9,530 nt of DNA from Solirubrobacterales bacterium (GTDB taxonomy: Bacteria; Actinomycetota; Thermoleophilia; Solirubrobacterales; Solirubrobacteraceae): the NCBI GenBank assembly GCA_015655225.1, contig JAATFK010000561.1, positions 1 to 9,530 of the forward strand. Direction: 5' to 3'. Both the position numbers and the translations under genes were made by a program. Under the pieces are notes generated by a model. That model was not told the DNA's origin and did not search any database. It worked only from the letters and a program-made list of their open reading frames with translations. Shown one piece after another: positions 1 through 6,473 of the stretch (position 1 is its first letter; every line of letters starts with the position of its first letter).

Positions 1-1637
1 GCCGCCGGCACCGGCGCCGGCGCGGCAGCGACGGGCGCCGGCGGCGGCCCGGTGACGGGGACGACGCTGGCGGCGCCGCCCAGGCCGCCGCCCCCGGGCA
101 CCGTCGCGCCGGTCGCGCCGCCCTCGGGCCGCATCGTCGGGAAGAGGATCACGTCGCGGATCGCGGCCGCGCCGGCCAGCAGCATCACGAGCCGGTCGAG
201 GCCGATGCCGAGCCCGCCGGTCGGCGGCAGGCCGTACTCGAGGGCGCGGATGTAGTCGTCGTCGACGTCCTGCGCCTCCTCGTCGCCGGCGGCCTTCGCG
301 GCCGCCTCCTTCTCGAAGCGGGCGCGCTGGTCGACGGGGTCGTTCAGCTCGCTGTAGGCGTTCGCCAGCTCGCGACCGCCGACGACCGCCTCGAAGCGCT
401 CGACCAGCGCCTCGTCCTTGCGGTGGGTGCGGGCGAGCGGGGAGACCTCGCGCGGATAGTCGTAGACGAAGGTCGGCTCGACCAGTTGGCCCTCGCAGCG
501 CTCGTCGTAGACCTCCGACATCAGCCGCCCCGCGCTCCAGTCGTCCTCGTACTCGATCCCGTAGCGGTCGCAGATCGCGCGCGCCTCGGCGGTCGGCATC
601 GTCGGGTGCATGCGCGCGCCGTCGGCGTGCTCGGCGATCAGGTCGGCCATCGTGACGCGGCGCCAGGGCGGCGCCAGCTCCACGTCGCGGCCCTCCAGCT
701 GGATCACGGTCGTCCCGTTGGCGGCGAGCGCCGCCTGCGAGCAGATCGTCTCGACCAGATCCATCATGTCGTGGTAGTCGCCGAGCGCCTGGTAGGCCTC
801 CAGCAGCGTGAACTCGGGGTTGTGGCGGCGGTCGAGGCCCTCGTTGCGGAAGACGCGGCCGATCTCGAAGACACGCTCGAAGCCGCCGACGACGAGCCGC
901 TTGAGCGGCAGCTCCAGCGCGATCCGCAGGTACATCTCGATGTCGAGCGCGTTGTGGTGCGTGATGAAGGGCCGCGCCGCGGCGCCGCCGGCGGAGGCGT
1001 CGAGCACGGGCGTCTCGACCTCGGTGAAGCCGCGCTCGGTCAGCACGCGCCGGACCGCCGCGATCGTCGCCGAGCGGATGTCGAAGGTCCGCCGCGTCTC
1101 CGGGTTGACGATCAGGTCGAGGTAGCGCTGGCGCAGCCGCGTGTCGACGTCGGTCAGGCCGCGATGTCTGTCGGGCAGCGCGCGCAGCGCCTTCGAGAGC
1201 AGCGTCAGCTCGGTCACGCGGACCGACAGCTCGCCGCTCTTGGAGCAGACGACGGTGCCGTGGACGCCGACCCAGTCGCCGCGGTCGAGCGCGGCGACGT
1301 CGGCGAACGCCTCCACTCCGAGGTCGGCGCGCGAGGCGAGCAGCTGGATCGTGCCGGTCTGGTCCTTCAGGTCGGCGAACTGGAGGCCGCCGTGGCGGCG
1401 CAGCAGCATCACGCGCCCGGCGATCCGGACGGCGGTGTCGGTCTCTCTGCCGGCGGGGACGTCGGCGAAGGCGCTGCGCACGTCGGCGACCGTGCGGTCG
1501 CGGTCGAACGTCGGGGGGTACGGGGCGATCCCGCGCTCGCGCAGGGCGTCGAGCTTGGCAAGGCGCCGATCGCGCTCGGCGGCCGCCACGTCGGTCGTCG
1601 TCTCGGGGGGCTGCTGCGATTCGTCGCTCACTGCCAC
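1..1637 (-). CDS. lysS: Lysyl-tRNA synthetase, class II (3' end outside window)
   Basis: Charges tRNA-Lys with lysine in the cytoplasm using ATP. The frame read from GTG 1637 stays open to the left edge (545 codons visible). Residues ~70-150 form the OB-fold anticodon-binding domain (VRIAGRVMLLRRHGGLQF). The class II catalytic core follows: motif 1 region with LRQRYLDLIVNPETRR at ~168-183, motif 2 with VFRNEGLDRRHNPEFTLLE at ~262-280, and motif 3 with GGLGIGLDRLVMLL at ~474-487. The usual bacterial end, ILFPTMRPE, falls at ~497-505. The protein does not stop there but continues for at least 40 residues of Gly then Ala/Pro-rich sequence. The start is GTG 1637 or GTG 1631; I prefer 1637 because a GATGAT hexamer lies 6 nt upstream and no Shine-Dalgarno is visible. 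It is transcribed divergently from the permease. Identification is firm; the nature of the C-terminus is unknown. Confidence 0.95.
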   Translation of the reverse strand, partial: MAVSDESQQPPETTTDVAAAERDRRLAKLDALRERGIAPYPPTFDRDRTVADVRSAFADVPAGRETDTAVRIAGRVMLLRRHGGLQFADLKDQTGTIQLLASRADLGVEAFADVAALDRGDWVGVHGTVVCSKSGELSVRVTELTLLSKALRALPDRHRGLTDVDTRLRQRYLDLIVNPETRRTFDIRSATIAAVRRVLTERGFTEVETPVLDASAGGAAARPFITHHNALDIEMYLRIALELPLKRLVVGGFERVFEIGRVFRNEGLDRRHNPEFTLLEAYQALGDYHDMMDLVETICSQAALAANGTTVIQLEGRDVELAPPWRRVTMADLIAEHADGARMHPTMPTAEARAICDRYGIEYEDDWSAGRLMSEVYDERCEGQLVEPTFVYDYPREVSPLARTHRKDEALVERFEAVVGGRELANAYSELNDPVDQRARFEKEAAAKAAGDEEAQDVDDDYIRALEYGLPPTGGLGIGLDRLVMLLAGAAAIRDVILFPTMRPEGGATGATVPGGGGLGGAASVVPVTGPPPAPVAAAPAPVPA

Positions 1638-1643
1638 GGGGGC

Positions 1644-1649
1644 ATCATC
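1644..1649 (-). promoter_or_regulatory. Possible -10 element of lysS (leaderless)
   Basis: GATGAT on the minus strand ends exactly 6 nt before GTG 1637, the spacing at which other genes here carry TAGNNT. It lacks the first T, so it is a weak match. No Shine-Dalgarno precedes this start, which fits a leaderless message. The spacing argument is the only support. Confidence 0.3.
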
Positions 1650-1692
1650 GTGCAGATCGGGGGTCAAGGTCTATCCAGGTCGTGCCGAGTGT

Positions 1693-1699
1693 GAAGGAG
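1693..1699 (+). promoter_or_regulatory. Ribosome binding site that sets the permease start at TTG 1705
   Basis: GAAGGAG is a near-complete anti-16S match, 5 nt upstream of TTG 1705 and in frame with the permease. No comparable site stands at optimal distance from the next candidate start, ATG 1738, where only a GGGGA lies about 11 nt away. The site therefore favours the TTG start. Confidence 0.6.
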
Positions 1700-1704
1700 T
1701 GCAG

Positions 1705-3291
1705 TTGCCTGGTGTATCGGATGGGGATGTCGAGAACATGAGCGCGGAAGTCACGACGGCGGAGGCACAGGAGAAGCAGAAGCTGCGCAAGCACTTCGGC
1801 CGCTTCGACATGTTCTTCTTCCTGATCTGCACGTTGGTGGGGCTCGACACGCTCGGCGCCGTCTCCTCCGTCGGCCCGCAGGCGTTCACCTGGCTGGCCG
1901 TCCTGGGGTTGTTCTTCTTCGTCCCGTACGCGCTGCTGACGGCCGAGCTGGGCTCGTCGTTCCCCGCCGAGGGCGGCGCGTACATCTGGGTCAGACTCGC
2001 GTTCGGGCGCCTCGCGGCGGCCGTCACCTCGGTCTTCTACTGGCTCTCGAACCCGATCTGGCTCGGCGGCTCGCTGACGATCCTCGCGATGACGACGTTC
2101 TCGGAGTTCTTCGTCAACCTCGACCACCACAGCGACCTCTGGAAGTACCTGTTCGGGATCGCGTTCGTGTGGTTCGCCGTCTGGTCCTCGATCCTCTCGT
2201 TCGGGATCGGCAAGTGGGTCTCGACGATCGGCGGCTGGGTGCGGATCGTCCTGCTCGGCTTCTTCACCGTCTCGGTCGTCGTCTACGCCGTCGACCACGG
2301 CGTGCACGGCGTCGGCGCGTCCGGCTTCTCCCCCACCTGGGGCGTCTTCGCGGCGGCCGTCCCGGTGCTGCTGTTCAACTACGTCGGCTTCGAGCTGCCG
2401 AGCGCCGCCGGCGACGAGATGAAGGACGCCAAGCGCGACGTGCCGGTGACGGTCACGCGCGCCGCGATCGGCGCGCTGCTGCTCTACGGCCTCCCGATCC
2501 TCGCGATCCTGCTGGTGCTGCCGCAGGCGCAGGTGACGAGCGTCGGCGGCTTCATCGACGCGATGAAGACCGTCTTCACGGTCTACGGCGGCCACGTCGA
2601 CCTGGGCGCCGACGGCACCGTGACGGCGACGCTCACCGGCGTCGGGCGCGTGCTCGGCGACTTCGCGGCGGTCGGCTTCATGCTCGCGCTCGCCTCCAGC
2701 GCGACGACCTGGATGATGGGCGCCGACCGGGCGCAGGCGGTCGCCGGCTTCGACGGCGCCGCGCCCCGCTGGCTCGGCACCTTCTCCGAGCGCTGGGGGA
2801 CGCCGATCGCCGTCAACCTGACCTCCGGCGCGGTCGCGACCGCCGTGATGGTGCTCGCGCTCGCGCTCTCCGACGGCGACGGCGCGAAGTACTTCGGCGC
2901 CGTTCTCGGGCTCGCGATCTCGACCACCACGATCTCCTACCTGCTCGTCTTCCCCGCGCTCGTGCGGCTGCGCCACACGCTCCCCGACGTGCCGCGGCCC
3001 TACCGCGTGCCGTTCGGGATGGCGGGCGCCTGGGTCGTCTCGATCCTGACGACCGCCTGGGCGGTCTTCGCGGTCGCGGGGCTGATCTACCCCGGCCTCG
3101 GCACCGCGCACCCCGACAGCGCCCTGCCGAGAGGCTTCGAGCGGCTCGACTTCGAGCTGACGCAGATCGTCCCGCTCGTCCTGCTCGTCGTGCTCGGGCT
3201 GGCGTTCTACGCAGCCGGGCGCTCGACCCGCGAGCAGGTCGTCGCGGTCGAGGCCGACGGCGCGCTTCCGCTGGCCGCCCCGGCGAGCTAG
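1705..3291 (+). CDS. APC-superfamily amino acid permease
   Basis: Integral inner-membrane transporter, probably an amino acid/proton symporter or amino acid/amine exchanger; the substrate cannot be read from sequence. From TTG 1705 it is 528 aa, from ATG 1738 517 aa, within the normal APC range of about 450-550. Numbering from Met 1738, a short charged N-tail is followed by TM1 at ~24-45 with the unwound-helix region VGLDTLGAVSSVGPQAF, then about 11 further hydrophobic segments. Family signatures include FPAEGGAYIWVR (~75-86), FNYVGFELPSAAGDEMKDAKRDVP (~213-236, split here: VGFELPSAAGDEMKD is the core), and PDVPRPYRVPFG near 416-427, typical of the last third of APC permeases. The arrangement resembles the glutamate/GABA antiporter branch, but I would not name it. 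It is divergent from lysS (67 bp apart) and convergent with a DMT transporter, sharing the CTAG at 3288-3291 as stop. Confidence 0.9.
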   Translation: MPGVSDGDVENMSAEVTTAEAQEKQKLRKHFGRFDMFFFLICTLVGLDTLGAVSSVGPQAFTWLAVLGLFFFVPYALLTAELGSSFPAEGGAYIWVRLAFGRLAAAVTSVFYWLSNPIWLGGSLTILAMTTFSEFFVNLDHHSDLWKYLFGIAFVWFAVWSSILSFGIGKWVSTIGGWVRIVLLGFFTVSVVVYAVDHGVHGVGASGFSPTWGVFAAAVPVLLFNYVGFELPSAAGDEMKDAKRDVPVTVTRAAIGALLLYGLPILAILLVLPQAQVTSVGGFIDAMKTVFTVYGGHVDLGADGTVTATLTGVGRVLGDFAAVGFMLALASSATTWMMGADRAQAVAGFDGAAPRWLGTFSERWGTPIAVNLTSGAVATAVMVLALALSDGDGAKYFGAVLGLAISTTTISYLLVFPALVRLRHTLPDVPRPYRVPFGMAGAWVVSILTTAWAVFAVAGLIYPGLGTAHPDSALPRGFERLDFELTQIVPLVLLVVLGLAFYAAGRSTREQVVAVEADGALPLAAPAS

Positions 3292-4184
3292 GAGAGCGCC
3301 GGCTCGGCGTCGCTCGCCCCCGCGGGGCCGGGCGCGCCGGGCGCCGGCGGCGCGTCCCCCTGGGCGCTCGCGAGCACGACGACGCCGCCGATCATGATCG
3401 CGAGCGCGGCGAGCGAGCCGATCGCGCCGAGCGCCGTCTCGTGCAGCCGCTCGTGGAGCGCGAAGATGCCGAGCAGGACGCTCGTGATCGGGTCGAGCGC
3501 CATCTGCGTCGCGACCGCCGCGCCGAGCGCGCCCGACTGCAGCGAGGCCTGGCTGAGCGTCATGCTGACCCAGCCGACCGCGACGAGCGCGTAGACGTGC
3601 CAGTCGGCGACGACGTGGACGATGCCGTGGTCGAGCCGCTCGCCGACGGTCTTCGTCAGCAGCGCGCTGAGGCCGAAGAGGACGCCGGTCGCGATCCCGA
3701 TCAGCGCGCCGCGCTGGCCCGCCGGCCGCCCCCGCGCGCCCAGCACGAGCAGCCCGCTGACGAGGGCGCAGACGCCGATCGCGACGATCCACGCGCGCGT
3801 CGTCGGGTCGGTGCGGCCGCCGCCGGGGTCGCTCACGATCAGGAAGGCGATCAGGCCGCCGGTGACCGCGACCGCCGCCGCCAGCTCGCGGCGGCCGGGG
3901 CGCGCGCCGCCGAGCCAGGCGTTGAACGGCAGCGCGAAGACGACGCTCGTCGCGATCAGCGGCTGGACCAGCACGAGCCTCCCGATCCGCAGCGCGAGGA
4001 ACTGCAGGATGAAGCCGGCGCCGTCGGCCGCGATCCCGGCGAGCCAGCGCGGTCTGCGCGCGAGCGACAGCAGGAAGCCGGCTCTCAGCGCGTCCTCGTC
4101 GGAGGACTGCTCCGCGACCTGCTGCTGGAGAACCGTGCCGAGCGCGAACACGAGCGCCGCGCCGAGTGCCAGGACGACCGCCAC
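3288..4184 (-). CDS. DMT/EamA-type membrane transporter, downstream paralogue (copy A)
   Basis: 298-aa protein that is almost entirely hydrophobic, with about 9-10 predicted membrane helices; the length is typical of drug/metabolite transporter superfamily members. It starts at GTG 4184, fixed by an in-frame TAG four codons upstream. Helix 1 is VVLALGAALVFALGTVLQQ. Recognisable blocks are GRLVLVQPLIATSVVFALP, GIATGVLFGLSALLTKT, DWHVYALVAVGWVSMTLSQ and IMIGGVVVLAS. The organisation recalls EamA-type and NIPA-like proteins, but the substrate is unknown. A Pro/Ala/Gly-rich tail ends the protein. It aligns without net gaps to the upstream gene (4194-5084) for about 276 residues, roughly two-thirds identical by eye, so the pair arose by tandem duplication. 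Only 9 nt separate them, suggesting one operon, although copy A keeps its own TAGGGT signal. The stop overlaps the permease stop in CTAG. Confidence 0.85.
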   Translation of the reverse strand: MAVVLALGAALVFALGTVLQQQVAEQSSDEDALRAGFLLSLARRPRWLAGIAADGAGFILQFLALRIGRLVLVQPLIATSVVFALPFNAWLGGARPGRRELAAAVAVTGGLIAFLIVSDPGGGRTDPTTRAWIVAIGVCALVSGLLVLGARGRPAGQRGALIGIATGVLFGLSALLTKTVGERLDHGIVHVVADWHVYALVAVGWVSMTLSQASLQSGALGAAVATQMALDPITSVLLGIFALHERLHETALGAIGSLAALAIMIGGVVVLASAQGDAPPAPGAPGPAGASDAEPALS

Positions 4185-4190
4185 GGGCGG

Positions 4191-4196
4191 ACCCTA
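4191..4196 (-). promoter_or_regulatory. TAGGGT before DMT copy A: -10-like hexamer or AGGG ribosome site
   Basis: TAGGGT ends 6 nt before GTG 4184. Its first three bases are also the stop codon of the upstream paralogue. It may be a -10 element for a leaderless transcript. Alternatively, in the operon message, AGGG may act as a weak Shine-Dalgarno. The same hexamer stands at the same place before copy B. Confidence 0.4.
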
Positions 4197-5084
4197 GCGA
4201 ACGTCGTGGGCGTCGCCGAGGCCCGCGAGCAGCGTCGGGGCCGGCTCGGCGGGCGTCGCTCTGCCGCTCGCGAGCACCGCGATCCCGCCGATCATGACGG
4301 CGAGCGCGACCGCTTCGCCGGCGATCTGCGCGGGACCGGTCCGCAGCCCCTCGTCGAGCGCGAGCGCGCCGAGCAGGACGCTCGCGACCGAGTCGACCGC
4401 CAGCATCGTCGCGACCGCGGGGGCGAGCGCGCCGGTCTGCAGCGACGCCTGGCTGAGCGTCAGCGAGACCCAGCCGACGAGCACGAGCGCGTAGACGTGC
4501 CAGTCGCCCAGCACGTGCAGGAGCCCGCCGTCGAGGCGGTCGACGGTCGTCTTCGTCAGCAGCGCGCTGAGGCCGAAGAGGACGCCGGTCGCGATCCCCA
4601 GCAGCGCGGCGCGGCGCCGGGGCTCCTTGCCGTGCGCCGCGAGGACGAGGAGACCGCTGACGAGCGTGCAGCCGGCGCCGGCCGCGATCCAGGCGACCGC
4701 ATGGGCGTCGGAGCGGCCCTCGCCCGGCTGGCTCACCAGCAGGAAGGCGGCGAGCCCGGCCGTGACCGCGAGCGCGGCGCTCAGCTCCCGTCCGCCCGCG
4801 CGCGTGCCGCGCAGCCGCGCGCCGAGCGGCAGCGCGAAGACGACGCTCGTGACGAGCACCGGCTGCACGACCACGAGCCGGCCGATCGCGAGCGCCCAGG
4901 CCTGAAAGCCGAAGCCGGCGCCGTCGGCGGCGATCCCGGCGAGCCACAGCGGTCTGCGCGCGAGGCGCAGGAGAAAGCCGGCGCGCAGGGCCTCCTCGGC
5001 GCCGGCCTGCTCGGCGACGCGTTGCTGCAGGACGGTCCCGAGCGCGAACGCCAGGGCCGCCGCGAGAGCCAGGACCACGTCCAC
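4194..5084 (-). CDS. DMT/EamA-type membrane transporter, upstream paralogue (copy B)
   Basis: 296-aa polytopic membrane protein, first gene of the paralogous pair. GTG 5084 is the start, with an in-frame TAG four codons upstream. It has about 9-10 hydrophobic helices and shares with copy A the blocks VVLALAAALAFALGTVLQQ, AGIAADGAGF, GIATGVLFGLSALLTKT, DWHVYALVLVGWVSLTLSQ and AVMIGGIAVLAS. It differs mainly in loops (for example RGTRAGGREL against GGARPGRREL) and in the C-terminal tail, which ends AHDVR after a short Pro/Ala-rich stretch. Both are full-length, so each could work alone; they could also form a heteromer, which the sequence cannot decide. The gene lies 87 bp downstream of the F420 operon, in the same orientation, with its own promoter-like hexamer. 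Substrate unknown. Confidence 0.85.
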   Translation of the reverse strand: MDVVLALAAALAFALGTVLQQRVAEQAGAEEALRAGFLLRLARRPLWLAGIAADGAGFGFQAWALAIGRLVVVQPVLVTSVVFALPLGARLRGTRAGGRELSAALAVTAGLAAFLLVSQPGEGRSDAHAVAWIAAGAGCTLVSGLLVLAAHGKEPRRRAALLGIATGVLFGLSALLTKTTVDRLDGGLLHVLGDWHVYALVLVGWVSLTLSQASLQTGALAPAVATMLAVDSVASVLLGALALDEGLRTGPAQIAGEAVALAVMIGGIAVLASGRATPAEPAPTLLAGLGDAHDVR

Positions 5085-5090
5085 GCCCGG

Positions 5091-5096
5091 ACCCTA
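5091..5096 (-). promoter_or_regulatory. TAGGGT before DMT copy B: putative -10 element (leaderless)
   Basis: TAGGGT ends 6 nt before GTG 5084, matching the Actinobacteria TANNNT -10 pattern with the transcription start falling on the start codon. The 87-bp gap behind it (5085-5171) holds no other obvious signal beyond short GC inverted repeats. AGGG could instead be a weak Shine-Dalgarno. Confidence 0.45.
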
Positions 5097-5171
5097 CCGC
5101 GCTGGGCCGGCAGCGAACCGGCGCGGAGGCGGGTCGCGCGGCCAGCCATCACCCTCGACTCGACCGTGAGA

Positions 5172-5585
5172 CTAGGCCGACTCGCTGGCCGCCCAGCCGC
5201 TCCAGCGCGCGACGTCCACGGCCAGGACCTCGCCGCGCGCCTCCTGCTGCGGATAGCGGGCGCGCAGCAGCGCGACCGCAGTCACCGCCTCAGCTTCGGC
5301 GGGGTGCAGGACGCGGCCCTCCCCATCGGCGCGGACCCACCAGAGGCGGCTCCAGTCCTCGTCGTAGTGATCGGCGAGCAGTGCGATCGCCGCGTGTGCG
5401 CGCACGTTGTCGAGTCGGCGCAGCGCCGGGGAGCGCTTGGGCTTCGCGTCCACGACGCTGTAGACGGTCTCCCCCGCGAGGGCGAAGACGACCGGGACGA
5501 GGTGCGGGCGGCCGTCGGGGTCGACGGTCGCGAGGCGGGCGACGCGCGCCGCCGCGAAGCGGGCGCGCGCCTCCCCGGCGGTCAC
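5172..5585 (-). CDS. PPOX-class F420-dependent oxidoreductase (TIGR03668-like)
   Basis: Small split-barrel flavin/deazaflavin-binding protein of the pyridoxamine 5'-phosphate oxidase fold, expected to use coenzyme F420; the substrate is unknown. From GTG 5585 it is 137 aa. Visible family features are ARVARLATVDPDGRPHLVPV (~14-31), the basic DAKPKRSPALRRLDNV (~44-59), and DHYDEDWSRLWWVRADG (~70-86), a stretch I recognise from TIGR03668 proteins. I chose GTG 5585 because it overlaps the stop of the LLM gene as GTGA, the classic translational-coupling arrangement, and the conserved domain begins right after it. An upstream in-frame GTG at 5618 would add 11 residues (MGESDRGAARR) and a 37-nt overlap and cannot be excluded. 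It forms an operon with the LLM gene. Confidence 0.88.
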   Translation of the reverse strand: MTAGEARARFAAARVARLATVDPDGRPHLVPVVFALAGETVYSVVDAKPKRSPALRRLDNVRAHAAIALLADHYDEDWSRLWWVRADGEGRVLHPAEAEAVTAVALLRARYPQQEARGEVLAVDVARWSGWAASESA

Positions 5586-6415
5586 TCGCCGTGCAGCTCC
5601 GCGATCGCTCTCTCCCACGCCTCGAAGCCCTGCTCCAGCGGGCCGAAGCCGGCCGAGGGCAGCCAGCGGACGACGCGGCGGATGCCGGCGCGCTGGAAGG
5701 TCTCCAGCACGGCGGGGTCGGCGGGGACGCCGATCACCCCCACCTCGATCGGCCGCTCAGCGCGGGCGCGCAGCTCCTCGACGCGGTCGAGCAGGCCCTC
5801 GCCGCGCTCGTAGTTGGGGAACCAGGCGTCGCCGAAGGCGAGCACGCGGTCGAGCACGGTCGGGCCGTTGCCGCCGACGAGCACCGGCGGATGGGGCCGC
5901 TGCGCCGGCTTCGGCCACTGCCAGATGCGGTCGAAGTCGACGTGCTGGCCGTGGTAGGAGGCCTCGTCCTGCGTCCAGATCGCCTTCATCGCCTCGATCC
6001 GCTCCTGGAAGAGCGCCATGCGGGTGCGGGGGTCGGTCCCGTGGTTCGCCATCTCCTCGCGGTTCCACCCGGCGCCGACGCCGAACTCGAAGCGGCCGCC
6101 GGAGAGATGGTCGAGGCTCGCGACCTCTCTGGCGGTGTGGATCGGGTCACGCTGGATCACGAGGCAGATGCCGCTGCCGACCCGCAGCGTCGAGGTCGCG
6201 GTGGCGGCGGCCGTCAGCGCCACGAACAGGTCGTAGGTGTGCACGTACTTGCGGGGCAGCGCCGCCCCACCCGGGTAGGGGCTCTCGCGGCTCGCCGGGA
6301 TGTGGCTGTGCTCGGCGAAGAAGAGCGACTCGTGGCCGCGCTCCTCCGCGAGGCGGGCGACCGTGCCGGGGCCGACCGCGTCGTGCGTGGGGAAGTATCC
6401 GATGCCGAAGTCCAT
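5582..6415 (-). CDS. LLM-class F420-dependent oxidoreductase (TIGR03619-like)
   Basis: Luciferase-like TIM-barrel enzyme of 277 aa that probably transfers hydride to or from coenzyme F420 (FMN is the alternative); the substrate is not readable. The N-terminal strand MDFGIGYFPT is typical, followed by LFFAEHSHIPASRESPYPGG (~31-50), TLRVGSGICLVIQRDPIHTA (~76-95), LDHLSGGRFEFGVGAGWNRE (~101-120) and RPHPPVLVGGNGPTVLDR (~173-190). These are hallmark blocks of F420-dependent LLM proteins. The length matches the TIGR03619 group, which is shorter than full luciferase alpha chains. The start ATG 6415 has no Shine-Dalgarno but sits 7 nt after TAGAAT, so it is probably leaderless. It is the first gene of an operon with the PPOX gene and is divergent from lspA. 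Confidence 0.92.
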   Translation of the reverse strand: MDFGIGYFPTHDAVGPGTVARLAEERGHESLFFAEHSHIPASRESPYPGGAALPRKYVHTYDLFVALTAAATATSTLRVGSGICLVIQRDPIHTAREVASLDHLSGGRFEFGVGAGWNREEMANHGTDPRTRMALFQERIEAMKAIWTQDEASYHGQHVDFDRIWQWPKPAQRPHPPVLVGGNGPTVLDRVLAFGDAWFPNYERGEGLLDRVEELRARAERPIEVGVIGVPADPAVLETFQRAGIRRVVRWLPSAGFGPLEQGFEAWERAIAELHGE

Positions 6416-6422
6416 GCGGGCG

Positions 6423-6428
6423 ATTCTA
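6423..6428 (-). promoter_or_regulatory. Putative -10 element of the LLM/PPOX operon (leaderless)
   Basis: TAGAAT on the minus strand ends 7 nt before ATG 6415, the best -10 match in the window. This places the expected transcription start at the A of the ATG. No -35 consensus is visible in the GC-only sequence behind it. Confidence 0.55.
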
Positions 6429-6461
6429 GGGCGCCCGCCCGGGCCCGCCGGGCCGGCACGC

Positions 6462-6467
6462 TAGCTT
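6462..6467 (+). promoter_or_regulatory. Putative -10 element of lspA (leaderless)
   Basis: TAGCTT ends 6 nt before ATG 6474. The TAG is in frame with the gene, so translation cannot begin further upstream. The intervening GGTGGG is too close to the ATG to be a good Shine-Dalgarno. Confidence 0.45.
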
Positions 6468-6473
6468 GGTGGG

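Larger units (their letters stand above)
3297..5096 (-). repeat. Tandem duplication, two 900-bp units
   Basis: Bases 4197-5096 and 3297-4196 are diverged direct copies at an exact 900-bp offset. Both GTG starts (5084, 4184), both TAGGGT hexamers and all conserved blocks keep this offset. The longest perfect match I found by eye is 50 bp, 3649-3698 against 4549-4598, encoding the GIATGVLFGLSALLTKT segment. Similarity fades in the last ~60 bp of each gene. Confidence 0.85.

Noticed and set aside
1662..1667. TTGACC on the minus strand as the -35 box of lysS
   Set aside because: It is only 12 bp from GATGAT, too close for a sigma-70-type promoter, and no other -10 fits at 16-18 bp.
423..1694. 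A 423-codon plus-strand frame opposite lysS
   Set aside because: Antisense shadow of the synthetase; no motifs, no ribosome site.
1638..1704. T-box or lysine riboswitch in front of lysS
   Set aside because: The gap to the divergent permease is only 67 bp and contains no T-box sequence or room for either structure.
1645..4947. A 1100-codon open frame on the minus strand across the permease and both DMT genes
   Set aside because: Its product is Arg/Asp/Glu-rich low-complexity sequence without a fold, typical of the off-frame reading of high-GC genes; the real genes in other frames have clear families.
5101..5145. Inverted repeats downstream of the PPOX gene as a terminator
   Set aside because: The best stem (GCCGG, 7-nt loop, CCGGC) is only 5 bp, and longer pairings need bulges; such stems are expected by chance here.
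2169..5813. A 1214-codon open frame on the plus strand
   Set aside because: Same kind of Arg/Ala-rich shadow; it crosses several well-supported genes of both orientations.
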